Positions 1 to 6,804 of a stretch of DNA of 6,950 nt are shown piece after piece. Numbering within the stretch: the stretch's first letter is position 1; each line of letters starts with the position of its first letter. The notes below the pieces were generated by a model. The model saw nothing but the letters and a program-made list of their open reading frames with translations. It was not told where the DNA came from and did not search any database. The translations under genes and the position numbers were made by a program. The stretch is from an uncultured Gammaproteobacteria bacterium (GTDB taxonomy: Bacteria > Pseudomonadota > Gammaproteobacteria > Pseudomonadales > Azotimanducaceae_A). The stretch is from contig CAJWZG010000154.1 of the NCBI GenBank assembly GCA_913049565.1, positions 1 through 6,950 of the forward strand, written 5' to 3'.

Positions 1-23
1 GATCAAAGCTAGTTTTCATCGAC

Positions 24-233
24 CTAGGCATCCAAATCTGGGATCAGTTCACTTTCTAGCTTATGGATTACGTCTTTGAGCTTGAGTTTACGTCGCTTCA
101 ATCGCTGAATTCTCATATTGTCGTGGTGACGGCTAGACATGAGATGGTTGATCGCGATGTCGAGGTCACGGTGCTCGGCCTTGAGAGTGTCAAGCCAACG
201 AAGTTGCTGCTCTCGATCGCCTTCAAAATCCAA
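24..233 (-). CDS. YdcH/DUF465 family small coiled-coil protein
   Basis: This 69-residue protein has the size and pattern of the YdcH (DUF465) family, which are short, charged, helical hairpin proteins of uncertain function. The family signature is visible in two halves: EHRDLDIAINHL (residues 20-31), then after a short polar turn IQRLKRRKLKLKDVIHKLE (42-60). The second half is the typical 'LKk.KL.LKD.I' helix. The protein is predicted to be cytoplasmic, with no signal peptide or membrane segment. The start codon is TTG, chosen because AGGA lies six bases upstream and no in-frame ATG gives a full-length family member. The frame stays open further upstream, but I see no better start. It follows the TerB-like gene by 35 bases on the same strand, so the two are probably co-transcribed. 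The family is clear; the biochemical role is unknown, and a role as a protein-interaction module is only an inference. Confidence 0.85.
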   Translation of the reverse strand: MDFEGDREQQLRWLDTLKAEHRDLDIAINHLMSSRHHDNMRIQRLKRRKLKLKDVIHKLESELIPDLDA

Positions 234-268
234 GTTGCTTCCTACGGCTACGCATTTAAGAAAGTTGA

Positions 269-667
269 TTAACTGAGATCCAACAAGGCTACGCCCTCGG
301 CTTCCAACTCAGACATACGCTTCGTCCAGCTTTCAAGAATTGCGAAGTGGCTTTTGCTTACCTCAAAGCGGCCGCGAATCTCGTCGATAAGGCATTCCTC
401 CTCAATCTCGAACGCTCCATCGGCGTAGCTTAACTTGCATAGATTCGCTAGCACGATAAGCCTTGACCGTTGGTCTGGGTAGGTTTTCTCCACGCCCTCC
501 AAGTCGATGTATTCAATTTCATAGTCATCGGCGACATTCATCTCGCGACGAAATCCCTCCAACATCCCCTCTTCGTTGGGATCGAGCAGACCGTCAGAAA
601 CAATGACATTGTGCGCCAAACGCAACATCGTTTCTCTTTGTTGCACAGACAGTTTAGTTAGCCACAT
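269..667 (-). CDS. TerB-like (tellurite-resistance TerB fold) protein
   Basis: This 132-residue, acidic, all-helical, apparently cytoplasmic protein resembles the TerB/TerB-like fold. The sequence shows the internal pseudo-repeat typical of that fold: VIVSDGLLDPNEE (residues 21-33) and KLSYADGAFEIEEE (78-91). Each has an Asp-Gly followed about seven residues later by glutamates, which in TerB-like proteins can bind divalent metal. No TerA, TerC, TerD or TerE partner is in the window, so tellurite resistance should not be assumed; stand-alone TerB-like proteins are common and mostly uncharacterised. ATG at 665-667 is preceded by AAGGAG with a 10-base spacer, slightly long but strong in match. 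It is the middle of three leftward ORFs, 75 bases after the small membrane ORF and 35 bases before the YdcH-like gene. The fold is fairly secure; the function is unknown. Confidence 0.75.
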   Translation of the reverse strand: MWLTKLSVQQRETMLRLAHNVIVSDGLLDPNEEGMLEGFRREMNVADDYEIEYIDLEGVEKTYPDQRSRLIVLANLCKLSYADGAFEIEEECLIDEIRGRFEVSKSHFAILESWTKRMSELEAEGVALLDLS

Positions 668-742
668 AGGTCTAACGCTCCTTGTTGTTACCGCGCTGTA
701 AAGATCTAATGTGATCGCAGCGGTGGAAGCTCAACGCATCAA

Positions 743-862
743 TTACGCAATCATTTGCTGAATGAGGCTGCAAAACATGATCAACATCGATAACCATCCA
801 AGTCCGATAAAGCCCTTCATCACGATGTTCTGATCGAAAAAATCCTCAATAAGGTGCCACAT
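743..862 (-). CDS. Small single-span membrane protein, hypothetical (39 aa)
   Basis: I do not recognise this 39-residue ORF, but it has the marks of a real gene. ATG at 860-862 is preceded on its strand by GCAGGAAACATT, giving an AGGA ribosome-binding site seven bases before the start. A plausible promoter sits about 25 bases further upstream. The peptide begins with an acidic amphipathic stretch (E6, D7, D10) and a lysine (K16). Residues 18-34 are a continuous hydrophobic run containing GLGWLSMLIMF, long enough for one membrane span, followed by QQMIA and a TAA stop. It is the first gene of the leftward group, 75 bases before the TerB-like gene, and is divergent from the AddB-like gene. Its role is unknown; small single-span proteins often modulate larger membrane complexes, but nothing here identifies a partner. 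A chance ORF remains possible because of its length. Confidence 0.5.
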   Translation of the reverse strand: MWHLIEDFFDQNIVMKGFIGLGWLSMLIMFCSLIQQMIA

Positions 863-894
863 AATGTTTCCTGCTCTAGAGAGCGTCGTTTGAA

Positions 895-923
895 AATAAA
901 CTGCGGTTTTCCCGCGTTCGCAA
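895..923 (-). promoter_or_regulatory. Candidate sigma-70 promoter for the leftward genes
   Basis: Read on the minus strand, TTGCGA (918-923) is followed by exactly 17 bases and then TTTATT (895-900). Each hexamer matches four of six consensus positions. Transcription would begin near 888, giving a leader of about 25 bases that includes the AGGA site of the 39-aa ORF. The spacing and leader length make this the best promoter candidate for the leftward genes. The spacer contains GCGG...CCGC (903-906 and 912-915), which could form a small hairpin or a protein site. Confidence 0.35.
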
Positions 924-927
924 AATT

Positions 928-951
928 TTAACCCTAGTCAGGGAGGGTTAA
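928..951. promoter_or_regulatory. 8-bp inverted repeat, possible operator in the divergent promoter region
   Basis: TTAACCCT (928-935) and AGGGTTAA (944-951) are perfect inverted copies separated by eight bases, a 16-bp centre-to-centre geometry suited to a dimeric regulator binding on two major-groove faces. It lies just upstream of the candidate leftward -35 (918-923) and about 55 bases before the addB-like start. Its left arm overlaps the AAAATTTT palindrome at 922-929. No T-run follows on the plus strand, so it does not look like a terminator. No regulator gene is adjacent, so the operator role is inference. Confidence 0.3.
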
Positions 952-1006
952 TAGCGCTACTGGCAAAAGATTGTGCCCCAAATCACCTCTTGGTTAGACT
1001 CTCGTC

Positions 1007-3619
1007 ATGATCACCGCCACCGTCTACATACCACCAGAGCACGTTGAGACCATTGCACAATCAATTGTCGTCACTCCAAATGAGCGCTTGGCACGCGAAC
1101 TCAGCGCTTCTTTTGACCTAACTATGCGCGATAATGGCTATCGAGCTTGGCCGGCTTTGCAGTGTCAAAGCCTTCGCCATTTTTGGCGAGGCTTGTACGA
1201 ACAGGCCAAGGACAGTTCATTAACACAGGCCGACGTGCTATCCGAGCATCAGATCCAACTAGGATTTCAACAAACGGCGCCACAGGGGCTGAGACACCAG
1301 TGCCGATCCGTGATTCAGGCTTGGCAATTAGTCAAAGGTTACGGTATTGAGTTACACATGCTGCAACAGCATAGCGAGCAAGGGGCCTACTTTAGCCAAT
1401 GGTGCGACGAGGCCACCTCGACGTTTTCAGCGGACACGATTTCCGAAGCAGAACTCCCATTTCTTCTTCTGGAACGAATCAGCGACATTGCGCTACTGCT
1501 GCCAAAACCCATCGTCTTAGTCGATATAGAGCATCTGTCCCCCATCGAGACGAAGTTTTTTTCAACGCTGGATGATCTCCCAGACAGTCGAGTCAATCTG
1601 TTACGGGACGGCTCATGGCTCGATCACTTTCACCCCAGTTTAAACATCAAAACAGAGGCGTTAACTGAGGTTCGTTTAACCTCCTCACAACAAGTTAAAG
1701 GGTTCGATACATTCGCTGAAGAACTCGCCGACGCCGCTAAGTGGTGTCACGATGTGTACTGTACTGATGCTAACGCTCGAATCGGCATCGTCATACCTGA
1801 CTTGAATGTCAACTATGACCGCGTGCTACGGCAATTCGCTGCAACTTTGTCGCCCTCGACTGACAGTATGACGCCAATTTTTGACCTTTCAGGCGGCAAG
1901 AGCTTGTCCGGAATGCCAGTTTGGCGACATGCTAGATTGCTTCTTGACTGGGTTAGAGAGCCGCTAGATCAAAGCCAAATGGAAACTTTACTCTCTTCTC
2001 CATTCTTGTCCTTGCCGTGGTGCCGCGAACTGCGGCATCAGTGGCCGAGATGGGCGCGGCTACGCCTGCCAATCAACGCTTTCACTAACAATCCCGAAGC
2101 ACGGTCAATGCTCGCATTGGTCAATGAAAGACCCTCACGCGCACGTCTAGATATCTGGATACAACGGTTTCTCGACATACTGCATGCAGCCAACTGGCCG
2201 CAAATTGAAGATTTAGGGTCAGTACAGTATCAGGCCGTCGCAAAAATTCAGGAGCGTTTATCCGAGCTTGCAGCCGAGCGAGAGACCACCTTGTTGTTGT
2301 ACGACGAGGCGCTCGAGTTAATCGACTGGGGTCTCGATCAAACGTTTGCGCCAGAGCGACAGACATCGAGAATTCAAATTCTAGGCATGTTGGAAACTAC
2401 GGGACTGACGTTTTCCCACCTTTGGGTATGCGGCATGAGCGCCGAATTATTTCCAGGCAAATCGAAACTCTCTCCTTTTATTCCTCGATCAATTGCGCTC
2501 GCACATGGCCTGCCCCGTTGCACTCAGCAGCTAGAACTCACCTTTGCAGAGCGCACTCTTGGGTCTTGGGTAGCGCGCAGCCAAGAACTGATGCTCAGTT
2601 ACACTCGACAAGACAAAGGTGCGCAGTTAAGCCCCTCTCCGCTGTCGCGCGGGTTTACTGCAGCTCAACAAGCAGCAATAGAACCGCATACTCTCACTAT
2701 TGATCAACGGCATCCCTTTATGCAGCAATCCAATGCATTGCTGACTCTTACCGATGATGCGCGTGGCAGCCCTTTGGCCGCCGGTGAGATCCGTGGCGGC
2801 AGCGGACGTCTTGAAAATCACGCGATCTGCCCCTTCAAAGAATTCGCCATCTACCGGCTGAATCTTGCCGAACCCAATGCGCCGCGAGATTTCTTGTCCG
2901 CGATGGAGCGAGGGCAGGCTCTGCATTGGGTAATGGAGCAATTATTCACGCGTTATCCCAACTCTGAAGATGCAGTCGCATGCCCAGCGTCAGAAGTTAA
3001 GAGTTGGTGCCAAGCGGCGGTGCAGAAGTATCCCCACTTGCCGGGCATTTTCGCAGACGCCGAGCAATACCGCCTAATGGACCTCGTGATTGATTGGTTG
3101 ACTATTGAGCACGAGAGAAAAGGTTTTCGTGCGATCGAGGTTGAGCAGTACCACTGCGTAACACTAGGCAAGTTAACCTTCAATCTGCGGATTGATCGGC
3201 TCGATGAGGTCGATGGCAAAGTAATCGTTCTTGATTATAAAACAGGGAACGCAACAGTAGGCGATGCGCTGAGCGAGACGCTTCGCGCTCCGCAGCTGCC
3301 GATCTACAGCCAAATTCGCGATGATATTAGCGGCGTTTACTATGCCAAGGTTAAACAGGGTGATCATAAGCTTATTGGCGTTGGCGATGCGCTAGAGCAA
3401 CTCGTGTCGAGCAAGACTGCGCAGATAAAAACCAGCCTTCCTGATGAAGGCTGGGATAGCCAGCGCAACCTCTGGCAACACCAGCTTGTGCAACTTTCGA
3501 ATGAGATAGCGGCAGGCGAAGCCAGAGTGGACCCACTGCAAAGTGCTTGTCGCAGTTGTCATCTAAAGTCCGTTTGTCGTATTGCCGAGAGACGCCGACA
3601 ACGCAAGGCCGAAGAGTGA
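1007..3619 (+). CDS. AddB-like subunit, PD-(D/E)XK nuclease ('probable DNA repair protein' family)
   Basis: This 870-residue protein matches the proteobacterial AddB-like family (TIGR03623 type, about 900 aa). It is expected to pair with the downstream helicase to resect DNA double-strand ends in the cytoplasm. The N-terminus has VVTPNERLARELS at about residues 21-33, with no Walker A motif, so this helicase-like half is probably not a motor. RecC/AddB-like landmarks follow: RIGIVIPDLN (258-267), FDLSGGKSLS (from 292), SSPFL (about 329) and LETTGLTFSHLWVCGM (462-476). The C-terminal nuclease looks complete: H640, E711/E713, D730 and DYK 743-745 with the usual 13-residue D-to-D spacing, and QLPIY (763-767). 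C608, C848, C851 and C857 form the AddB iron-sulfur staple pattern. ATG 1007 is the earliest possible start, because an in-frame TAG lies at 995-997. It has no good Shine-Dalgarno. The stop overlaps the next gene by four bases. Confidence 0.9.
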   Translation: MITATVYIPPEHVETIAQSIVVTPNERLARELSASFDLTMRDNGYRAWPALQCQSLRHFWRGLYEQAKDSSLTQADVLSEHQIQLGFQQTAPQGLRHQCRSVIQAWQLVKGYGIELHMLQQHSEQGAYFSQWCDEATSTFSADTISEAELPFLLLERISDIALLLPKPIVLVDIEHLSPIETKFFSTLDDLPDSRVNLLRDGSWLDHFHPSLNIKTEALTEVRLTSSQQVKGFDTFAEELADAAKWCHDVYCTDANARIGIVIPDLNVNYDRVLRQFAATLSPSTDSMTPIFDLSGGKSLSGMPVWRHARLLLDWVREPLDQSQMETLLSSPFLSLPWCRELRHQWPRWARLRLPINAFTNNPEARSMLALVNERPSRARLDIWIQRFLDILHAANWPQIEDLGSVQYQAVAKIQERLSELAAERETTLLLYDEALELIDWGLDQTFAPERQTSRIQILGMLETTGLTFSHLWVCGMSAELFPGKSKLSPFIPRSIALAHGLPRCTQQLELTFAERTLGSWVARSQELMLSYTRQDKGAQLSPSPLSRGFTAAQQAAIEPHTLTIDQRHPFMQQSNALLTLTDDARGSPLAAGEIRGGSGRLENHAICPFKEFAIYRLNLAEPNAPRDFLSAMERGQALHWVMEQLFTRYPNSEDAVACPASEVKSWCQAAVQKYPHLPGIFADAEQYRLMDLVIDWLTIEHERKGFRAIEVEQYHCVTLGKLTFNLRIDRLDEVDGKVIVLDYKTGNATVGDALSETLRAPQLPIYSQIRDDISGVYYAKVKQGDHKLIGVGDALEQLVSSKTAQIKTSLPDEGWDSQRNLWQHQLVQLSNEIAAGEARVDPLQSACRSCHLKSVCRIAERRRQRKAEE
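3427..3454 (-). terminator. Terminator-shaped hairpin, antisense inside the addB-like gene
   Basis: CCAGCCTTC (3432-3440) and GAAGGCTGG (3446-3454) form a perfect 9-bp stem with six G-C pairs and a five-base loop. On the minus strand the stem is followed at once by five T residues (AAAAA at 3427-3431 on the plus strand), the classic intrinsic-terminator layout. It would stop transcription running antisense through addB. On the sense strand the same hairpin would form in the addB mRNA about 160 bases before the addA start, but without a U-run. It lies within codons for KTSLPDEGW, so its origin may be coincidental. Confidence 0.45.
3605..3619 (+). promoter_or_regulatory. Translational-coupling junction (RBS plus GTGA overlap) setting the addA start
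   Basis: AAGG at 3605-3608 lies seven bases before GTG 3616. The GTG shares its last two bases with the TGA stop of the addB-like gene at 3617-3619. This is the standard stop-start overlap for reinitiation by the same ribosomes, and it fits two subunits needed in equal amounts. The site decides the start: translation from 3616 reaches the Q motif within nine residues, as in AddA-family proteins. Confidence 0.7.
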
Positions 3620-6600
3620 ACCCAAAAACAGTGCCGCCAGATCAAGAGCAACGAGACCGAGCCTTATCTGTGGATGAGTCATTTATTGTTCAAGCACCGG
3701 CAGGCTCGGGTAAAACCACGCTCCTTGTGCAACGCTTCCTAAACCTGCTGACCACGGTCAGCAGACCTGAAGAAGTCTTGGCTATTACTTTTACTCGTGC
3801 TGCAGCTGCCGAGATGAAGCTGCGGGTTCTAGAGGAAATGGAGAAAAACTCGCCGCTCACTCAAGCAATCATGCGACACGATGAGGCGAATAATTGGCAG
3901 CTCAGGCGTAATCCTCATTTGCTGAGAATACAGACGATCGATAGTTTCGCTACTGAACTTGCTACTCAAATTCCCGGAATACAAAGCGCCGAGGGCATGC
4001 GAATTGAGGAAAATCCGCAACCTCTGTATCAGCAGGCTGCCTCAGACGTTTTAGCCAAGCTGTTTACAGATGATGCCAGTGCAATTTTTATCAGCGAATT
4101 CCTCTCGGCTCTGGATAACAATGCCAGTAGTGCCGAACGTTTACTCACCATCATGCTCGGTAAACGGGACCAGTGGCTCGACGTTGCAACCCTAGTCGCG
4201 TCAACAGCGTTCGATGACCTCGCCGACGTTCAACAGATTCAAAGACTAGGCGTCATCGATGTGCGCCAAAGACTTCTCGATGCCTTGCAGGCAAAGTTGT
4301 CGGCTTCAGACCAGCAAATGATTCTACGACTGGGGAAAGCAACCGGCGTAGAACCTACCGTTGAAGAACTCTTACCGACACTGCTAAAAAAGAATGGAGG
4401 CATCCGGCAAACCGTCGATCGGCGTCAAGGTGAGGCTTTTACTGATAAGCCACTTCGCGCGGACACAATCGAATGGCTACGCGATTTAGAGGCAAGGCAA
4501 TTTGCTGGGTTATTGCACGCCTGCTCACTATTGCCAGACATTGAGCAGGACCCCTCGACGCTGATTGCCGCATCCGTCACTCTGGCGCTGGCCGCAGCCG
4601 AGTTGGAGGCGTCTATGCGGCGGCGGCGCTGCATAGACTTTACGGGCATTTTGATGAAAGCAGGACAGGGTCTGCGAGATGGTACAGGCCCCACTGATCT
4701 GGCGTTATTCTGGGATTACAGGGTAAAACATCTACTCGTTGACGAGTTCCAGGACACTTCTCGCAGTCAATATCGCTTTTTTTCGCTGCTCACCGAAGGG
4801 TGGAGCCCCAGCAGCGGCAACACATTTTTTGCCGTCGGTGATCCCATGCAGTCAATTTACCGATTTCGAGATGCTGACGTTTCGATCTTCAGCCAATGCT
4901 GGGCTCAAGGCCTACCCAACGTTGCCCTAGAGCCTATTCAACTGAAGGCTAACTTCCGTTCCAGCGCATCACTCGTCGATTGGAATAACGCCCTGTTTAC
5001 AACCTTGTTCCCAGCTACCTCGCTGCCCGAACTGGGTGCTATCGCTTTTTCACCTGCGCTTGCACAACTCCCAGATGACGAAACGGACCGAGGCAAGCAA
5101 CTGCGTAGCTTTGCTAATGAAGAAGAAGAAGCTGAGGCGATTACCTGCCATATTGCCGAGCTGATCAGGGAACGAACCCCGGATAGTTCTGAGAACATTG
5201 GAATTTTGTGTCGCGCTCGAACCCATCTACCGGTTCTTTTAAAAGCACTTAAACAGGCAAACATTCGCTACACCAGTACAGAAATTGATCCTCTTGAAGG
5301 AGAACCTATCGTTCGCGATCTACTGAGTTTGCACAAAGCACTACTTCGCCCTGACGACCGATTAGCCTGGTTTGCCCTGTTGCGATCACCGGTAGTTGGC
5401 TTAACGCTGCAACAATTGGAAATCTTCGCGCCTCATACTGACGTATTCGCTTTCGCTACTGAGCAAAAATCATCGTCGCCAGCGCTCGAAAGGTTCGTCG
5501 AGGCTATAGATTGGGCAAAACCTCGACTTTATGAACTACCGATTTGTGAGATCGTCGAAGGCTGTTGGATGCGTCTGGGAGGTGTAGATGCCTATGAGGC
5601 TGCAAGCCTGACACATGCGATTCGATGGTTCGAATTGTTAGAGGCCATGGCAGACGACGCTCTGAATCCTGACTTAGTGGTGACAAAAACAGCAAAACTG
5701 TATGCCCAGGATGCCAGCGATTCATCGGTTCAGGTAATGACCATTCACAAGTCGAAGGGACTCGAGTTTGCGCATGTGATTCTACCGAACCTCGGGAAAG
5801 CTCCTCCACCTGAGGAAACCGACTTATTGCTTTGGCAGCCAACCGAGAGAGGACTGTTGATTGGAATCAAACAGGATTCGACCCACGACTGGTTGGCCCA
5901 TGGCGAGAAAAATCGCGCCGAAAATGAATCAAAGCGTCTTCTTTATGTGGCCTGCACTCGCGCCGCGAAAAGTCTTTGGATGAGTACATCAAAAATTACT
6001 GACAAACACAAAGGACTGGCCAGCTATCTGGCTAAACATGACACGCCAAATCCTCAATTAGCCGAAACGATTGATAAAGCATCGGATACGCGTCTACCGA
6101 CAGCGGCACAGGCACAGCTGATTCATCTTCCAAGCGATTATCGCTGGTCGCCACCCGCTGACATTAGAGCTAGCACAATCCTTGATGCCGCAAAGAATCA
6201 GGCTGACTTACCGGATGCAGAGGATAAAACTCAGGATGATCGATCGAACCGATACAACTTGTCTTTGGGAAATTTAGTACACCGGGCGCTTGCTTATATT
6301 GGCGATCAAAATCGCCTAGGTTGGCCGATTAATCAATCAACTATTAAAACCAACATCGAACGGTGGTTACCCGATCTCGATGCTTACCCCGATCAGTATG
6401 ACGATGTTACCAAAGCAGCGCTGGCTCACGTTGAACGCACGATGGAAGACTCGACCGGACGGTGGGCGCTACTGGCGCACGACTTCGGCCGCTTTGAATG
6501 GCCAGTTAATCACCTTGTGGCAGATCAATCGAAACGCTTGGTCATTGATCGCCTCTTTGTGTCACAAAATTACTGGTGGATCATTGACTTCAAGACCAGT

Positions 6601-6804
6601 GCGCCTGATCACGGAACACCGCTTCCCGATTTTTTTCAGCAAGAAACCTTGCGTTACTCAGCTCAGCTGGAGCAGTACGCTCATGTACTTCGATCCCTTT
6701 TGGCCGAGAGGCCAACCAGCGTCTGTGACTTGTGGGCGCAGCACCTTCCCGTCAAGACTGCCCTATATTTTACGAGCATGGGACACCTCGAGGAGTTGAG
6801 CTAA
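3616..6804 (+). CDS. AddA-like UvrD/RecB-type helicase-nuclease subunit
   Basis: This is the ATP-driven helicase-nuclease partner of the upstream AddB-like protein; from GTG 3616 it has 1062 residues. All superfamily 1A motifs are visible: Q motif DQEQ (9-12), Walker A APAGSGKT with K33, motif Ia ITFTRAAAAEM, Walker B VDEFQD (D376, E377), motif III GDPMQSIYRFR (408-418), motif IV NFRSS (446-450), motif V IHKSKGLEF (710-718) and motif VI LLYVACTRA (775-783). The C-terminal RecB-family nuclease is intact: GNLVH with H889, E961, D978, then D991 and K993 in IDFKTS, and QLEQY (1017-1021). An AddA would use this site on one strand and AddB's site on the other. The GTG at 3616 overlaps the addB stop as GTGA, with AAGG seven bases upstream. 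An ATG at 3547 would add 23 residues read from codons for AddB's cysteine cluster, so I reject it. No strong terminator follows. Confidence 0.93.
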   Translation: MNPKTVPPDQEQRDRALSVDESFIVQAPAGSGKTTLLVQRFLNLLTTVSRPEEVLAITFTRAAAAEMKLRVLEEMEKNSPLTQAIMRHDEANNWQLRRNPHLLRIQTIDSFATELATQIPGIQSAEGMRIEENPQPLYQQAASDVLAKLFTDDASAIFISEFLSALDNNASSAERLLTIMLGKRDQWLDVATLVASTAFDDLADVQQIQRLGVIDVRQRLLDALQAKLSASDQQMILRLGKATGVEPTVEELLPTLLKKNGGIRQTVDRRQGEAFTDKPLRADTIEWLRDLEARQFAGLLHACSLLPDIEQDPSTLIAASVTLALAAAELEASMRRRRCIDFTGILMKAGQGLRDGTGPTDLALFWDYRVKHLLVDEFQDTSRSQYRFFSLLTEGWSPSSGNTFFAVGDPMQSIYRFRDADVSIFSQCWAQGLPNVALEPIQLKANFRSSASLVDWNNALFTTLFPATSLPELGAIAFSPALAQLPDDETDRGKQLRSFANEEEEAEAITCHIAELIRERTPDSSENIGILCRARTHLPVLLKALKQANIRYTSTEIDPLEGEPIVRDLLSLHKALLRPDDRLAWFALLRSPVVGLTLQQLEIFAPHTDVFAFATEQKSSSPALERFVEAIDWAKPRLYELPICEIVEGCWMRLGGVDAYEAASLTHAIRWFELLEAMADDALNPDLVVTKTAKLYAQDASDSSVQVMTIHKSKGLEFAHVILPNLGKAPPPEETDLLLWQPTERGLLIGIKQDSTHDWLAHGEKNRAENESKRLLYVACTRAAKSLWMSTSKITDKHKGLASYLAKHDTPNPQLAETIDKASDTRLPTAAQAQLIHLPSDYRWSPPADIRASTILDAAKNQADLPDAEDKTQDDRSNRYNLSLGNLVHRALAYIGDQNRLGWPINQSTIKTNIERWLPDLDAYPDQYDDVTKAALAHVERTMEDSTGRWALLAHDFGRFEWPVNHLVADQSKRLVIDRLFVSQNYWWIIDFKTSAPDHGTPLPDFFQQETLRYSAQLEQYAHVLRSLLAERPTSVCDLWAQHLPVKTALYFTSMGHLEELS
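4611..4638 (+). repeat. Strong 12-bp hairpin within the addA-like coding sequence
   Basis: GTCTATGC (4611-4618) and GCATAGAC (4631-4638) are perfect inverted repeats. In RNA the stem can extend inward through one G-U pair (4619/4630) and three G-C pairs (4620-4622 with 4627-4629), leaving a four-base loop. The G-U pair becomes a C-A mismatch in the opposite strand, so the structure favours the sense mRNA. It encodes the SMRRRRCID stretch that precedes the helicase's FTGIL segment. Only three Ts follow, so it is not a convincing terminator. Confidence 0.4.

Noticed and set aside
1..4. The window begins with GATC, which could suggest a cloning-site end
   Set aside because: GATC occurs many times in the window and a four-base match at the edge is easily chance.
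63..272. 69-codon plus-strand frame opposite the YdcH-like gene
   Set aside because: It is the reverse-strand shadow of a clear DUF465 gene, with no ribosome-binding site and no family resemblance.
269..667. Tellurite-resistance operon
   Set aside because: Only a TerB-like domain is present, with no TerA, TerC, TerD, TerE or TerZ neighbour.
690..724. Imperfect inverted repeat ACCGCGCTG / CAGCGGT in the leader of the TerB-like gene
   Set aside because: It needs a two-base bulge and closes a loop of about 19 bases. No riboswitch or attenuator pattern is apparent.
2121..3367. Several frames of 64-104 codons, mostly antisense, inside the addB-like gene
   Set aside because: They overlap the well-supported AddB helicase-like and nuclease domains and look like shadow frames; none has a recognisable domain.
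6380..6799. 139-codon plus-strand frame overlapping the 3' end of the addA-like gene
   Set aside because: It lies entirely inside the AddA nuclease domain, whose catalytic motifs are intact in the other frame. Its translation is tryptophan- and proline-rich with no family pattern.
1007..6804. Possibility that the pair is RecB plus RecC, or a phage or CRISPR-linked Cas4-type nuclease
   Set aside because: RecC has no working nuclease motifs or four-cysteine staple, and both are present here. No RecD, cas or phage genes are nearby, and both proteins have AddA/AddB-type sizes.
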